In this document: in pieces, positions 52,186 to 59,695 of the stretch | Layout: each line of letters opens with the position of its first letter | How positions within the stretch are numbered: the stretch's first letter is position 1 | Source of the DNA: Paenibacillus sp. N3.4 | GTDB taxonomy: Bacteria > Bacillota > Bacilli > Paenibacillales > NBRC-103111 | Length of the DNA stretch: 64,000 nt | Assembly: GCF_008017805.1 (NCBI RefSeq) | Contig: NZ_VRTT01000023.1 | Location: forward strand, 30,090-94,089 | Direction of reading: 5' to 3' | Translations under genes and position numbers: made by a program | The notes under the pieces: model-generated | What the model was told of the DNA's origin: nothing | Databases searched by the model: none | Seen by the model: only the letters and a program-made list of their open reading frames with translations

Positions 52186-52211
52186 ATCCTCCACAATGGA
52201 GGATGTTTTTA
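52186..52211 (+). terminator. intrinsic terminator
   Basis: ATCCTCCA / TGGAGGAT stem with 3-base loop and GTTTTT. Confidence 0.78.
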
Positions 52212-52332
52212 TGAGTGTCTCATTCACAAATTCGTCACAAAATATTCAATATTTTGCCACTAACTATGTATGGGATTGTCTCAACTTGTTAGGTAGAATA
52301 GATGAAGTGAACACATTATGAGGGGGATAAGC

Positions 52333-52716
52333 ATGCAAAAGTGGATTTTCTTTGTGTTATTTTTACTTGCAGGCGCACTGGGGCTGGGAGTCCTTTTTCA
52401 AGATATTTCCAATCGTCAAGAAGCTAAACAAGCAGATGCTGCCTCAAGCAAGATGCAACAACTTAAAATTGTAGCTTCAAATTGGCAATTTGATTCGGCA
52501 GATTACACGGTCAAGAGCGGTGAACCAACGAAAGTATCTTTATCTTTAAAAGAGGGCGTTCACGCTGTTGAAATTACAGGGTTGAATATCAAGTTGGACA
52601 AAGAAAACCCATCGAAAGAAATTACGTTCGATAAGCCAGGGACGTACGAAATTGAGTGTGTGCTTCCTTGCGGTGAAGGCCACGCCAAGATGAAATCCAA
52701 AATTGTTGTTCAATAA
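52333..52716 (+). CDS. cupredoxin-domain protein, membrane-anchored
   Basis: A 127-residue protein with an N-terminal anchor (WIFFVLFLLAGALGLGVLF) and an extracytoplasmic cupredoxin. Strand VASNWQFDSADYTVKSGEPT is followed by the ligand histidine in EGVHAVEITGLN and the C-terminal copper loop CVLPCGEGHAKMKSKIVV (C-x3-C-x-x-x-H-x2-M), resembling the CuA domain of cytochrome oxidase subunit II or NosZ accessory proteins. AGGGGG stands before ATG 52333. Likely binds copper outside the membrane. Stands alone; a terminator follows. Confidence 0.82.
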   Translation: MQKWIFFVLFLLAGALGLGVLFQDISNRQEAKQADAASSKMQQLKIVASNWQFDSADYTVKSGEPTKVSLSLKEGVHAVEITGLNIKLDKENPSKEITFDKPGTYEIECVLPCGEGHAKMKSKIVVQ

Positions 52717-52733
52717 ACCAGTACTGTACTTTC

Positions 52734-52761
52734 AAAGGGGGCTCTTGCAGCTCCCTTTTTT
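52734..52761 (+). terminator. intrinsic terminator
   Basis: AAAGGGGGCT / AGCTCCCTTT imperfect stem followed by TTTTTTC. Confidence 0.8.
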
Positions 52762-52787
52762 CAATTTGAATATGGAGGAATAATACG

Positions 52788-54089
52788 ATGAGAATGGTTG
52801 ATTTAATCCATAAAAAAAGATCAGGCGAGATGCTGAGTGAGCAAGAAATTCAATTTATTGTTGGCGGATATACGCAAGGGGACATCCCTGATTATCAAAT
52901 GTCCGCTTTGTTGATGGCTATATTTTTTAAGGGAATGACAAGCGAGGAGATTTCTGCACTCACGCTGGCTATGGCAGGATCAGGAGAGATGGTTGATTTA
53001 TCCGAGATCGCGGGAATCAAAGTGGATAAGCACTCAACAGGAGGCGTCGGTGATAAAATCAGCTTGATTGTCGGCCCCATTGTAGCTTCCTTAGGCATCC
53101 CAGTAGCCAAGATGTCCGGTAGAGGGTTAGGTCATACAGGCGGTACGGTGGATAAATTAGAGGCTATTCCGGGCTTTCAAATCGAGCTGACCAATGAAGC
53201 CTTTATTCAAGCCGTAAATACGAACAAAATTGCAATCGTGGGTCAAAGCGGTAATTTAGCTCCAGCGGATAAGAAAATGTATGCGCTCCGCGATGTTACG
53301 GCAACCGTAGATTCGATTCCCTTAATTGCCAGCTCCATTATGAGCAAGAAGATTGCTTCCGGAGCTGACGCTATCGTGCTGGATGTGAAGATTGGTTCAG
53401 GCGCTTTCATGAAAACAGTGGAGGATGCTAGGATTCTGGCGCGTACCATGGTAGACATTGGGAAGAAACTGAATCGCAACACCATCGCGATCATTACGGA
53501 CATGGAACAGCCGCTAGGACGTGAAATTGGCAACGCTAATGAAATACGCGAGTCCATTGACGTGCTGCGAGGAACAGGGGACAAGGAGTTGACAGAGGTA
53601 GCTATTTCCGTTGCTGCCTACATGTCTCTCCTAGGAAAGGTATATGATACCTTCGAAAAAGCCCAAGAAGGCGTCCGTGATATTATTGTGAACGGTAGAG
53701 CTTTGGAAACCTTCCGTCGCTTCATAGCCAGTCAGGGAGGCGATCCGAACGTTGTTGATCATCCGGAGCTGTTGCCGACAGCTTTATACCAATTTGAGGT
53801 TCTAGCGATTAAAGACGGCTTTATCAATCAAATTGACGCCGAGCAAATCGGCGTTGCCGCGATGCTGCTAGGCGCAGGTCGGGCGAAGAAAGAGGACAAG
53901 ATTGACTACGCTGTCGGTCTTACCCTAAATAAGAAAATCGGCGATGCTGTTCAGATCGGCGAATCCATCTGCACGATTCATGCGAATCGTCAGCAGATTA
54001 GCGAAGTTGAGACGATGATTCAAGCTGCATATGTGATCAAGAACACGGAGCCAGCGCCGGTTCAATTAATCTATGATGTGATCGTGTAA
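52788..54089 (+). CDS. pdp: pyrimidine-nucleoside phosphorylase
   Basis: A 433-residue enzyme that phosphorolyses uridine and thymidine. MVDLIHKKRSGEMLSEQEIQ at the N-terminus, KVDKHSTGGVGDKISLIVGP and the family signature SGRGLGHTGGTVDKLEAIPG, with KSG-like AIVGQSGNLAPADKKMYALR. GGAGG lies before the ATG. With deoB and punA it makes a nucleoside salvage set, separated here by the insert 49.6-52.7 kb. Confidence 0.95.
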   Translation: MRMVDLIHKKRSGEMLSEQEIQFIVGGYTQGDIPDYQMSALLMAIFFKGMTSEEISALTLAMAGSGEMVDLSEIAGIKVDKHSTGGVGDKISLIVGPIVASLGIPVAKMSGRGLGHTGGTVDKLEAIPGFQIELTNEAFIQAVNTNKIAIVGQSGNLAPADKKMYALRDVTATVDSIPLIASSIMSKKIASGADAIVLDVKIGSGAFMKTVEDARILARTMVDIGKKLNRNTIAIITDMEQPLGREIGNANEIRESIDVLRGTGDKELTEVAISVAAYMSLLGKVYDTFEKAQEGVRDIIVNGRALETFRRFIASQGGDPNVVDHPELLPTALYQFEVLAIKDGFINQIDAEQIGVAAMLLGAGRAKKEDKIDYAVGLTLNKKIGDAVQIGESICTIHANRQQISEVETMIQAAYVIKNTEPAPVQLIYDVIV

Positions 54090-54117
54090 CTAATCCACCA
54101 TGTAATAGCAATTTCCC

Positions 54118-54146
54118 GCACTTTCCAATACGGAAAGTGCTTTTTT
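54118..54146 (+). terminator. intrinsic terminator after pdp
   Basis: Perfect GCACTTTCC / GGAAAGTGC stem, 5-base loop, TTTTTT. Confidence 0.9.
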
Positions 54147-54302
54147 CGTTACACAGACAGGAACCCGTTTGTCGATCATGGAAAGGGTATTTTGCCTTTG
54201 TTGGAATATTTTGCAGGGATTCCGTCAACACTGATTAGCAGTAATTCATGCTGTAAGTGTCAGACTTTCACTTCATATATTTACAGGAGGGGTACAGTTG
54301 CT

Positions 54303-55484
54303 ATGTCAAAAAAAGGTTTGATCAGTTTACTCTGTTTACAGCTATGTATGATGCTTTTATTACCAGTCGCTTATGCCGAAGAGAAGAAAGCACCGACGGT
54401 TGATTTAACGCCGAATGCTCAGTCTGCCATACTTATGGATGCGGATACGGGGAGCGTCATTATTGACAAGAATAAAGATGTCAAGCTTCCGCCGGCGAGT
54501 ATAACCAAAATTATGACGATGCTGCTCATTATGGAAGCAATCGATCAGGGGAAAATCAAGATGGACGAGAAAGTGAGCGTTAGCGAATACGCGGCTTCTA
54601 TGGGCGGTTCGCAAATATTTTTGGAACCAGGCGAAGAAATGACGGTTCAAGATATGCTAAAGGGCATTGCCATGGCATCAGGAAATGATGCATCCGTGGC
54701 AATGGCTGAGAAAATAGCCGGATCCGAAGAAAACTTTGTGCAAATGATGAATGAACGCGCACAGCAGTTAGGAATGAAGAATACTCACTTCTCCAACTGT
54801 AATGGTTTGCCTGTTGCTAATCATTACACATCGGCTAACGATATTGCGATTATGTCAAGAGAACTCCTTAAGCATGAAGGGATTACGAAATTTACAGGGG
54901 CTTATCAGGACTATTTAAGAAAAGATACAGAAAAACCTTTCTGGCTGGTAAATACGAATAAATTGGTGCGCTTCTACAGTGGTGCTGATGGTTTGAAAAC
55001 AGGATATACAAGCGAGGCCAAATTTTGTTTGTCAGCTACAGCCAAGAGAGATAATTTACGGGTAATTGCCGTGGTGTTGGGTGAGCCGAACACAAAGACA
55101 CGAAACGCCGAAGTAACTAAATTGTTCGATTATGCCTTTGCCCAGTTCACGAACTACCCACTATTTAAATCCGGAGATCATTTGGGGAATTTCAGTATTA
55201 ATAAAGGCGAGGTTTCGACAGTTCCTCTTGTAGCGAAGCAGAATTATAGCATTTTAATGAAAAAAGGCGATGCCACGCAAAATATTCGACACGAGCTGCA
55301 GCTTACTCCAAACTTAAAAGCGCCGATTACATTGGGGCAGCCAATCGGAAAAATTATCGTTTACAATGGCGACAATGTGCTGGCCGAATACCCTTTGGAG
55401 TCTCCGATTGCTGTGAAAAAAGCGACCTGGTGGAAGCTGTTTAAGCGAACTACCTCCAATCTATTCCATACAGACCAATCGTGA
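54303..55484 (+). CDS. dacF: D-alanyl-D-alanine carboxypeptidase DacF
   Basis: A 393-residue penicillin-binding protein that trims the spore peptidoglycan in the forespore. A signal peptide ends VAYA before EEKKAPTVDL. The active-site serine is in PPASITKIMTMLLIM (S-x-x-K), ASGNDASVAMAEKI gives S-x-N and LKTGYTSEAKFCLSATAKRD gives K-T-G. GGAGGGG precedes ATG 54303. Place just before spoIIAA identifies it as DacF and not DacA. Confidence 0.93.
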   Translation: MSKKGLISLLCLQLCMMLLLPVAYAEEKKAPTVDLTPNAQSAILMDADTGSVIIDKNKDVKLPPASITKIMTMLLIMEAIDQGKIKMDEKVSVSEYAASMGGSQIFLEPGEEMTVQDMLKGIAMASGNDASVAMAEKIAGSEENFVQMMNERAQQLGMKNTHFSNCNGLPVANHYTSANDIAIMSRELLKHEGITKFTGAYQDYLRKDTEKPFWLVNTNKLVRFYSGADGLKTGYTSEAKFCLSATAKRDNLRVIAVVLGEPNTKTRNAEVTKLFDYAFAQFTNYPLFKSGDHLGNFSINKGEVSTVPLVAKQNYSILMKKGDATQNIRHELQLTPNLKAPITLGQPIGKIIVYNGDNVLAEYPLESPIAVKKATWWKLFKRTTSNLFHTDQS

Positions 55485-55500
55485 GAAAAGGCGAATAATC

Positions 55501-55539
55501 GCAGTTTTCTTCTACTTTTAGCGGTTTTCTTCTAGTTTT
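55501..55539 (+). repeat. tandem 20-bp imperfect repeat upstream of spoIIAA
   Basis: GCAGTTTTCTTCTACTTTT (55501-55519) and GCGGTTTTCTTCTAGTTTT (55521-55539) are identical at 17 of 19 positions and exactly 20 bases apart. They lie directly upstream of the sigma-H-like promoter, where activator sites would be expected. Confidence 0.6.
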
Positions 55540-55547
55540 GTCGGGTG

Positions 55548-55575
55548 GCAGGAAATTCCAACTCGGTTGTAGAAA
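55548..55575 (+). promoter_or_regulatory. candidate sigma-H promoter of the spoIIA operon
   Basis: GCAGGAAAT (-35), 12-base spacer, GTAGAAA (-10), against RnAGGAwWW-N11/12-RnnGAAT. The site is 31 bases before the spoIIAA ATG. In B. subtilis this operon is read by sigma-H with Spo0A~P activation. Confidence 0.55.
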
Positions 55576-55605
55576 CTTATGTTTCATGACTGGGAAGGAG
55601 TGAAC

Positions 55606-55962
55606 ATGTTGAGTTTGCAAATTGAATTCGAGCAAGGCCGAAGAGCGCTGATTGTTAGATTGAAAGGCGAGCTGGATCATCATACCGCTGACATTGTGAA
55701 GGCGAGGATGGAGGATGCGATTGCCAAAGGACATACGAACCATTTGATTCTTAGCTTAAAGGATCTTTCCTTCATGGACAGCTCAGGTCTGGGCGTAATT
55801 CTCGGCCGATATAAGCAAATTACAAGCAAGGGCGGCAAAATGGTTGTTTGCGACGTTACCCCTGCTGTATACCGCTTGTTCGAACTGTCCGGTATGTTCA
55901 AGATCGTATCCATTCAGGATAATGAACGAAATGCAGTCTCCAGTTTGGAGGTTGCCCTATGA
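55606..55962 (+). CDS. spoIIAA: anti-sigma F factor antagonist
   Basis: A 118-residue STAS-domain protein that, when unphosphorylated, releases sigma-F from SpoIIAB. The phosphorylation site is in [19 protein letters not shown] (Ser about residue 58). [19 protein letters not shown] is the N-terminal strand-helix. ATG 55606 is chosen by the GGAAGGAG site directly before it. Overlaps spoIIAB by 4 bases. Confidence 0.95.
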   Translation: MLSLQIEFEQGRRALIVRLKGELDHHTADIVKARMEDAIAKGHTNHLILSLKDLSFMDSSGLGVILGRYKQITSKGGKMVVCDVTPAVYRLFELSGMFKIVSIQDNERNAVSSLEVAL

Positions 55963-56405
55963 GTGATCGTAACTTTATGTCGCTGCAGTTCGCCAGCCGC
56001 TCCGAGAATGAGGCTTTCGCCCGTGTTGCTGTAGCCGCCTTCGTATCACAGTTGGATCCGACACTGAATGAATTGACGGATATCAAAACAGTTGTATCCG
56101 AAGCGGTGACGAATTCGATCATACATGGCTATAACAACAAAACGGATGGAGTTATTACCATATCTACTCAAATTGAAGATGACGTGGTTCACATTACGAT
56201 CGAAGATAACGGTTTGGGTATCGAAGATTTGGAACAAGCAAAGCAGCCTCTCTATACCTCTAAACCTGAGTTGGAACGTTCGGGAATGGGATTCACGATT
56301 ATGGAAAATTTCATGGATGAAGTGGAAGTTGTGACGGCCGTTGGAATCGGAACCAAAATAAAAATGTTGAAGCGAATTGAATCTAAAAAAGCTTTATACA
56401 ATTAG
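55959..56405 (+). CDS. spoIIAB: anti-sigma F factor / serine kinase
   Basis: A 148-residue GHKL ATPase that binds sigma-F and phosphorylates SpoIIAA. The N box is [19 protein letters not shown], the G1 box [15 protein letters not shown] and the G2-like box [18 protein letters not shown]. Translation is coupled to spoIIAA. Sits 11 bases before sigF. Confidence 0.95.
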   Translation: MSDRNFMSLQFASRSENEAFARVAVAAFVSQLDPTLNELTDIKTVVSEAVTNSIIHGYNNKTDGVITISTQIEDDVVHITIEDNGLGIEDLEQAKQPLYTSKPELERSGMGFTIMENFMDEVEVVTAVGIGTKIKMLKRIESKKALYN

Positions 56406-56416
56406 GGGTTTGATCT

Positions 56417-57172
56417 ATGGATGTCGATCTGAAACATGCTTCTCATAGTTATTTAGACGATACTGAAGTCAAACGGTTAATCGCCCTCAGTCAATCCGGA
56501 GATCAACTTGCTAGAGAAACACTTGTCAGCTGCAACATTCGTCTGGTTTGGTCTGTGGTTCAGCGTTTCTTGAACCGAGGATACGAAGCCGAAGATTTGT
56601 TCCAGATCGGTTGTATCGGACTACTGAAGTCCGTCGACAAATTCGATCTATCTTATGATGTTAAATTTTCTACGTATGCGGTGCCTATGATCATTGGCGA
56701 AATTCAACGCTTTCTGCGTGATGACGGCACCCTTAAAGTAAGCCGTTCTCTCAAGGAGCTAGCCAATAAAATTCGCAAGACGAAGGATGAGCTATCGAAA
56801 CGGCTCGGCAGACTTCCGACGATCAAAGAGGTTGCCGAGGAACTTATGATAACAGCGGAGGAAGTTGTCTTTGCGCAAGAGGCAAACAAGCCTCTGTCAT
56901 CCATTCACGAGACTGTCTTCGAGAACGATGGGGACCCCATTACGCTGATGGACCAAATATCCGACGAGTCGGGGGAGAAGTGGTTCGAGAAGCTCGCCCT
57001 GAACGAAGCTATCGGTACCCTCTCCGAGCGCGAGCGGTTGATTGTTTACTTGCGCTACTTCCGAGATCAGACGCAGTCCGAAGTCGCCAACAGGCTAGGT
57101 ATATCCCAAGTGCAGGTATCGCGATTGGAAAAGAAAATTTTGCAATCGATCAAAGATCAGATTGCGTTATAA
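56417..57172 (+). CDS. sigF: RNA polymerase sigma-F factor
   Basis: The 251-residue first forespore-specific sigma factor. Region 2: YEAEDLFQIGCIGLLKSVDK and FSTYAVPMIIGEIQRFLRDD. Region 3: LKELANKIRKTKDELSKRLG. Region 4: LSERERLIVYLRYFRDQTQS then EVANRLGISQVQVSRLEKKI. GGGGTTTG ribosome site is weak, in keeping with coupling to spoIIAB. A terminator follows directly. Confidence 0.96.
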   Translation: MDVDLKHASHSYLDDTEVKRLIALSQSGDQLARETLVSCNIRLVWSVVQRFLNRGYEAEDLFQIGCIGLLKSVDKFDLSYDVKFSTYAVPMIIGEIQRFLRDDGTLKVSRSLKELANKIRKTKDELSKRLGRLPTIKEVAEELMITAEEVVFAQEANKPLSSIHETVFENDGDPITLMDQISDESGEKWFEKLALNEAIGTLSERERLIVYLRYFRDQTQSEVANRLGISQVQVSRLEKKILQSIKDQIAL

Positions 57173-57182
57173 ATTTTTAGAC

Positions 57183-57220
57183 AATAACCGTCCTCCATGT
57201 GGAGGACGGTTATTTGTTTT
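57183..57220 (+). terminator. intrinsic terminator after sigF
   Basis: AATAACCGTCCTCCA / TGGAGGACGGTTATT perfect 15-bp stem with a 2-base apex and TTTGTTTT. Confidence 0.9.
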
Positions 57221-57370
57221 GCAAGCTAACCTTTGGAATGTAAGAAGGGCGTTGTTAAGCTTTTTTCTTTAGTTTGCTCATAATTTGCCCATATTGTGGA
57301 AATAGTAACAAATGGTCATAACGACCCGATAGCAATCAGGACTAGTTACGAAGAGAAGGAGGAGGTTCAT

Positions 57371-57604
57371 ATGCAATATCAACTTCAAGGCTTAACGGCA
57401 AAAGAGCTGGCGTATATCACGGATTCCATGACCAATGAAGACTTATTAATGAAACAAAACGCCACCGCGGCAAGTACATCTCAACACCCGGTGTTCCAAC
57501 AGCTTTGTTTGGATCACATCAATTTGCATCATCAGCACTATCACGCCCTTAAAAGTGCCTTACAGCAGCATGTGCAGTTAGCGCCAACGCAACCGCAGCA
57601 ATAG
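57371..57604 (+). CDS. small CotF-like spore coat protein
   Basis: A 77-residue Q- and H-rich helical protein: LQGLTAKELAYITDSMTNED, LLMKQNATAAST and HINLHHQHYHALKSALQQH. AGGAGG stands directly before ATG 57371. It resembles the N-terminal half of CotF/YhcQ-type ferritin-like coat proteins and pairs with the next gene. The genes are absent from this place in B. subtilis. Confidence 0.7.
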   Translation: MQYQLQGLTAKELAYITDSMTNEDLLMKQNATAASTSQHPVFQQLCLDHINLHHQHYHALKSALQQHVQLAPTQPQQ

Positions 57605-57645
57605 GCTTTAATCACACTTACATAGAAAGCTAAGGAGGAATATGT

Positions 57646-58029
57646 ATGAATCAATGGTCGTCCATGCAGCAACAAGGCCAGACTCAATTGCCTGAGAAGG
57701 ATTTACTTCATACCCTATTGAATGATTCGAAGCGTACCGCAAGGGAATACACGACAGCTGCAACGGAAGCGAATTGTCAGCATGTTCGTCAACTGTTTAC
57801 GAACCTGCTCCAGAGTACACTAAACGCACAGGCGAACCTGTATCATCACATGCAGCAGCATAATCTATACACACCATCCTCACCGGTGCTGCGGCAAGAA
57901 ATTGAGAAACAAATCCAACAGTATAGTCAAAGTGAGCAGGATACGCATCAATTTCTACAACAGCAGCCGACCCCTGCACATTTGAACCAACAACCTTATT
58001 ATCAATCACAGCCTTCGTCCTATATGTAA
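57646..58029 (+). CDS. CotF-family spore coat protein
   Basis: A 127-residue protein with LPEKDLLHTLLNDSKRTARE, YTTAATEANCQHVRQLFTNL and LNAQANLYHHMQQHNLYTPS, the typical helical pair of the CotF family, then a Q-, P- and Y-rich tail (QQPYYQSQPSSYM). AAGGAGGAA before the ATG. Together with the preceding gene it forms a coat-protein pair between sigF and spoVAA. A terminator follows. Confidence 0.8.
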   Translation: MNQWSSMQQQGQTQLPEKDLLHTLLNDSKRTAREYTTAATEANCQHVRQLFTNLLQSTLNAQANLYHHMQQHNLYTPSSPVLRQEIEKQIQQYSQSEQDTHQFLQQQPTPAHLNQQPYYQSQPSSYM

Positions 58030-58037
58030 AGTGAGTA

Positions 58038-58082
58038 AAAGCCGCCACTAAGCCTCGCATAGAGGAGTATGGCGGCTTTTTT
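58038..58082 (+). terminator. intrinsic terminator after coat genes
   Basis: AAAGCCGCCA / TGGCGGCTTT stem with long imperfect inner arm and TTTTTT. Confidence 0.88.
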
Positions 58083-58192
58083 AAGCAGATAAGAATGTAT
58101 ATGTCTATACATTTGCTTCGCATCTACCTTGTCAAACTCGCTCGTCCATGAAGGACGACGAAGTCGTTTATCCTTGCAGGCATCCACCGTGT

Positions 58193-58402
58193 TTATCGGA
58201 CGGAAGATCTTTCGTCGAAATAAAATCTTATGCAGTACAAACCGCATAGTCCTACAATCGCATATACAATCCGACTTAGACCCGAGGATGCCCGATGAGA
58301 ATCTCCCCCCAATAAAGCAGAAACTAAATCCCACTCGAAAAGCCCAACCAAGAGCCAATTCAGCGCGCCAATAATGACAAGTGTTAACGCTAATTTCGCC
58401 AT
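58193..58402 (-). CDS. DUF378 family membrane protein
   Basis: A 69-residue minus-strand protein with two membrane helices: LALTLVIIGALNWLLVGLFE and LSRIVYAIVGLCGLYCI. I-G-A-L-N-W-L-L-V-G-L and R-x-V-Y-x-x-V-G-L are the DUF378 signature. AAGGTG lies before the ATG. Function unknown. Confidence 0.88.
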   Translation of the reverse strand: MAKLALTLVIIGALNWLLVGLFEWDLVSALLGGDSHRASSGLSRIVYAIVGLCGLYCIRFYFDERSSVR

Positions 58403-58501
58403 GTTATCACCTTCTTTATATGGAATAAGTTATTGTTATTCAATCTTACTATGCCAAGTCGGAGACACCTTTATTCCTGGAGAATTTACCAAAGAAGAAG
58501 G

Positions 58502-58532
58502 TGTTTATCGAGCTGAAAGATTTTGCATACTA
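58502..58532 (+). promoter_or_regulatory. candidate sigma-G promoter of spoVA
   Basis: TGTTTA (58502-58507), 18-base spacer, CATACTA (58526-58532), close to the sigma-G pattern TGAATA-N17/18-CATACTA, 88 bases before the spoVAA ATG. In B. subtilis the spoVA operon is read by sigma-G. Confidence 0.45.
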
Positions 58533-58619
58533 CCCCTATAAAAGGGGATAAGCATTTAACTTTCCAAACGATCGTAGAAAATAGTGCTTGCACCGAGATT
58601 GCCAAAAAGGAGTGAGACG

Positions 58620-59252
58620 ATGGTCAATCCAGAAACTCCCTGTTTGTATATTCGACTGCGCCGCAGAGCCCGCATCCGTAAAGGAAGTGTTGTGCATTTA
58701 TGCCATATCGCGCAAATTATCGTGGAGCCGGAATATGAGGAATCGTTAAAAAAGCTTATCATTCATCAGCCTAGGCAGGAGGATGGCAATCGTGTTCTGA
58801 TTGATATGATGCTTATTGTCCGTAAAGTGAAACAGGCGTACCCGGAGCTGCAAATCGAACATTTTGGGGAGCCTCATGTGTTGATAGAAATTTTTACGAA
58901 TAATAAAAAAGCAAGCCCCATCCTGATTGGTTTGGTTTGGCTGCTTTTGTTTATTGGATCTGGACTGGCGATTATGAATTTTCATGCGGATGTTTCCATG
59001 CTGCAAGTCCACCAACGGATATATGAACTCATGACAGGGAAAAAAGTGGAGCGTCCACTTTTTTTGCAAATTCCATACTCGCTGGGCATTGGTGTCGGTA
59101 TGGTCATATTTTTCAATCATTTATTTAAGAAAAAATTCAACGAGGAACCAAGTCCATTGGAAGTTGAAATGTTCATGTATCAGGAAAATCTTAACCATTA
59201 TGTAATTACGGAAGAGTATACCAAAATTCATGAGGGAAGAGATGAGAAATGA
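58620..59252 (+). CDS. spoVAA: stage V sporulation protein AA
   Basis: A 210-residue protein with an N-terminal soluble region (YIRLRRRARIRKGSVVHLCH) and two membrane helices (ILIGLVWLLLFIGSGLAIM and FLQIPYSLGIGVGMVIFF). Part of the SpoVA complex for dipicolinate movement across the inner forespore membrane. AAAGGAG selects ATG 58620. Overlaps spoVAB by 4 bases. Confidence 0.92.
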   Translation: MVNPETPCLYIRLRRRARIRKGSVVHLCHIAQIIVEPEYEESLKKLIIHQPRQEDGNRVLIDMMLIVRKVKQAYPELQIEHFGEPHVLIEIFTNNKKASPILIGLVWLLLFIGSGLAIMNFHADVSMLQVHQRIYELMTGKKVERPLFLQIPYSLGIGVGMVIFFNHLFKKKFNEEPSPLEVEMFMYQENLNHYVITEEYTKIHEGRDEK

Positions 59253-59671
59253 TGGCTTTTCTTGGGGGAAACCTACTGGCAGCATTTGTTGGACTTGCAG
59301 GTGGAATTGCTGTAGGCAGTGGGATGGTTGCTTTTCTTGTCGTACTGGATATAATCCCAAGACTGGCACAAATCACGCGCTCCTTCTCTCATATCCACTC
59401 GTATGAAGCCGCTGTCGTTGCGGGCTCTCTTATTTTTACTTGGGTTGATTTCGGTGAGGGCAAGCTGCATCTCAATCCGATGGGAACAGCCTTGGTTGGG
59501 GTATTCGCGGGTTGCTTCGTCGGTATGCTGGCAGCCGCGTTAACAGAGATCATTAACGTGCTGCCGATCCTTGCCAAACGGGTAGGGATGGGTTCCTATA
59601 TGATTTTGCTGCTAATGGCCATGATATTCGGCAAAGTGTTTGGTTCCCTTTTTGAATGGCTATTTTATTAA
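59249..59671 (+). CDS. spoVAB: stage V sporulation protein AB
   Basis: A 140-residue hydrophobic protein with four or five membrane helices: LLAAFVGLAGGIAVGSGMVA, IPRLAQITRSFSHIHSYEAA, LVGVFAGCFVGMLAAALTEI and ILLLMAMIFGKVFGSLFEW. R-S-H-x-Y-E-x-A and G-x-F-x-G-M are SpoVAB features. ATG overlaps spoVAA. Confidence 0.93.
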   Translation: MMAFLGGNLLAAFVGLAGGIAVGSGMVAFLVVLDIIPRLAQITRSFSHIHSYEAAVVAGSLIFTWVDFGEGKLHLNPMGTALVGVFAGCFVGMLAAALTEIINVLPILAKRVGMGSYMILLLMAMIFGKVFGSLFEWLFY

Positions 59672-59695
59672 TTTCGTGGTTGGAGGCATCAGAAA

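Noticed and set aside
58538..58548. CCCCTATAAAAGGGG as a terminator or operator
   Set aside because: A short 4-bp GC arm around an AT centre; lies near the expected transcription start of spoVAA and has no T tract.
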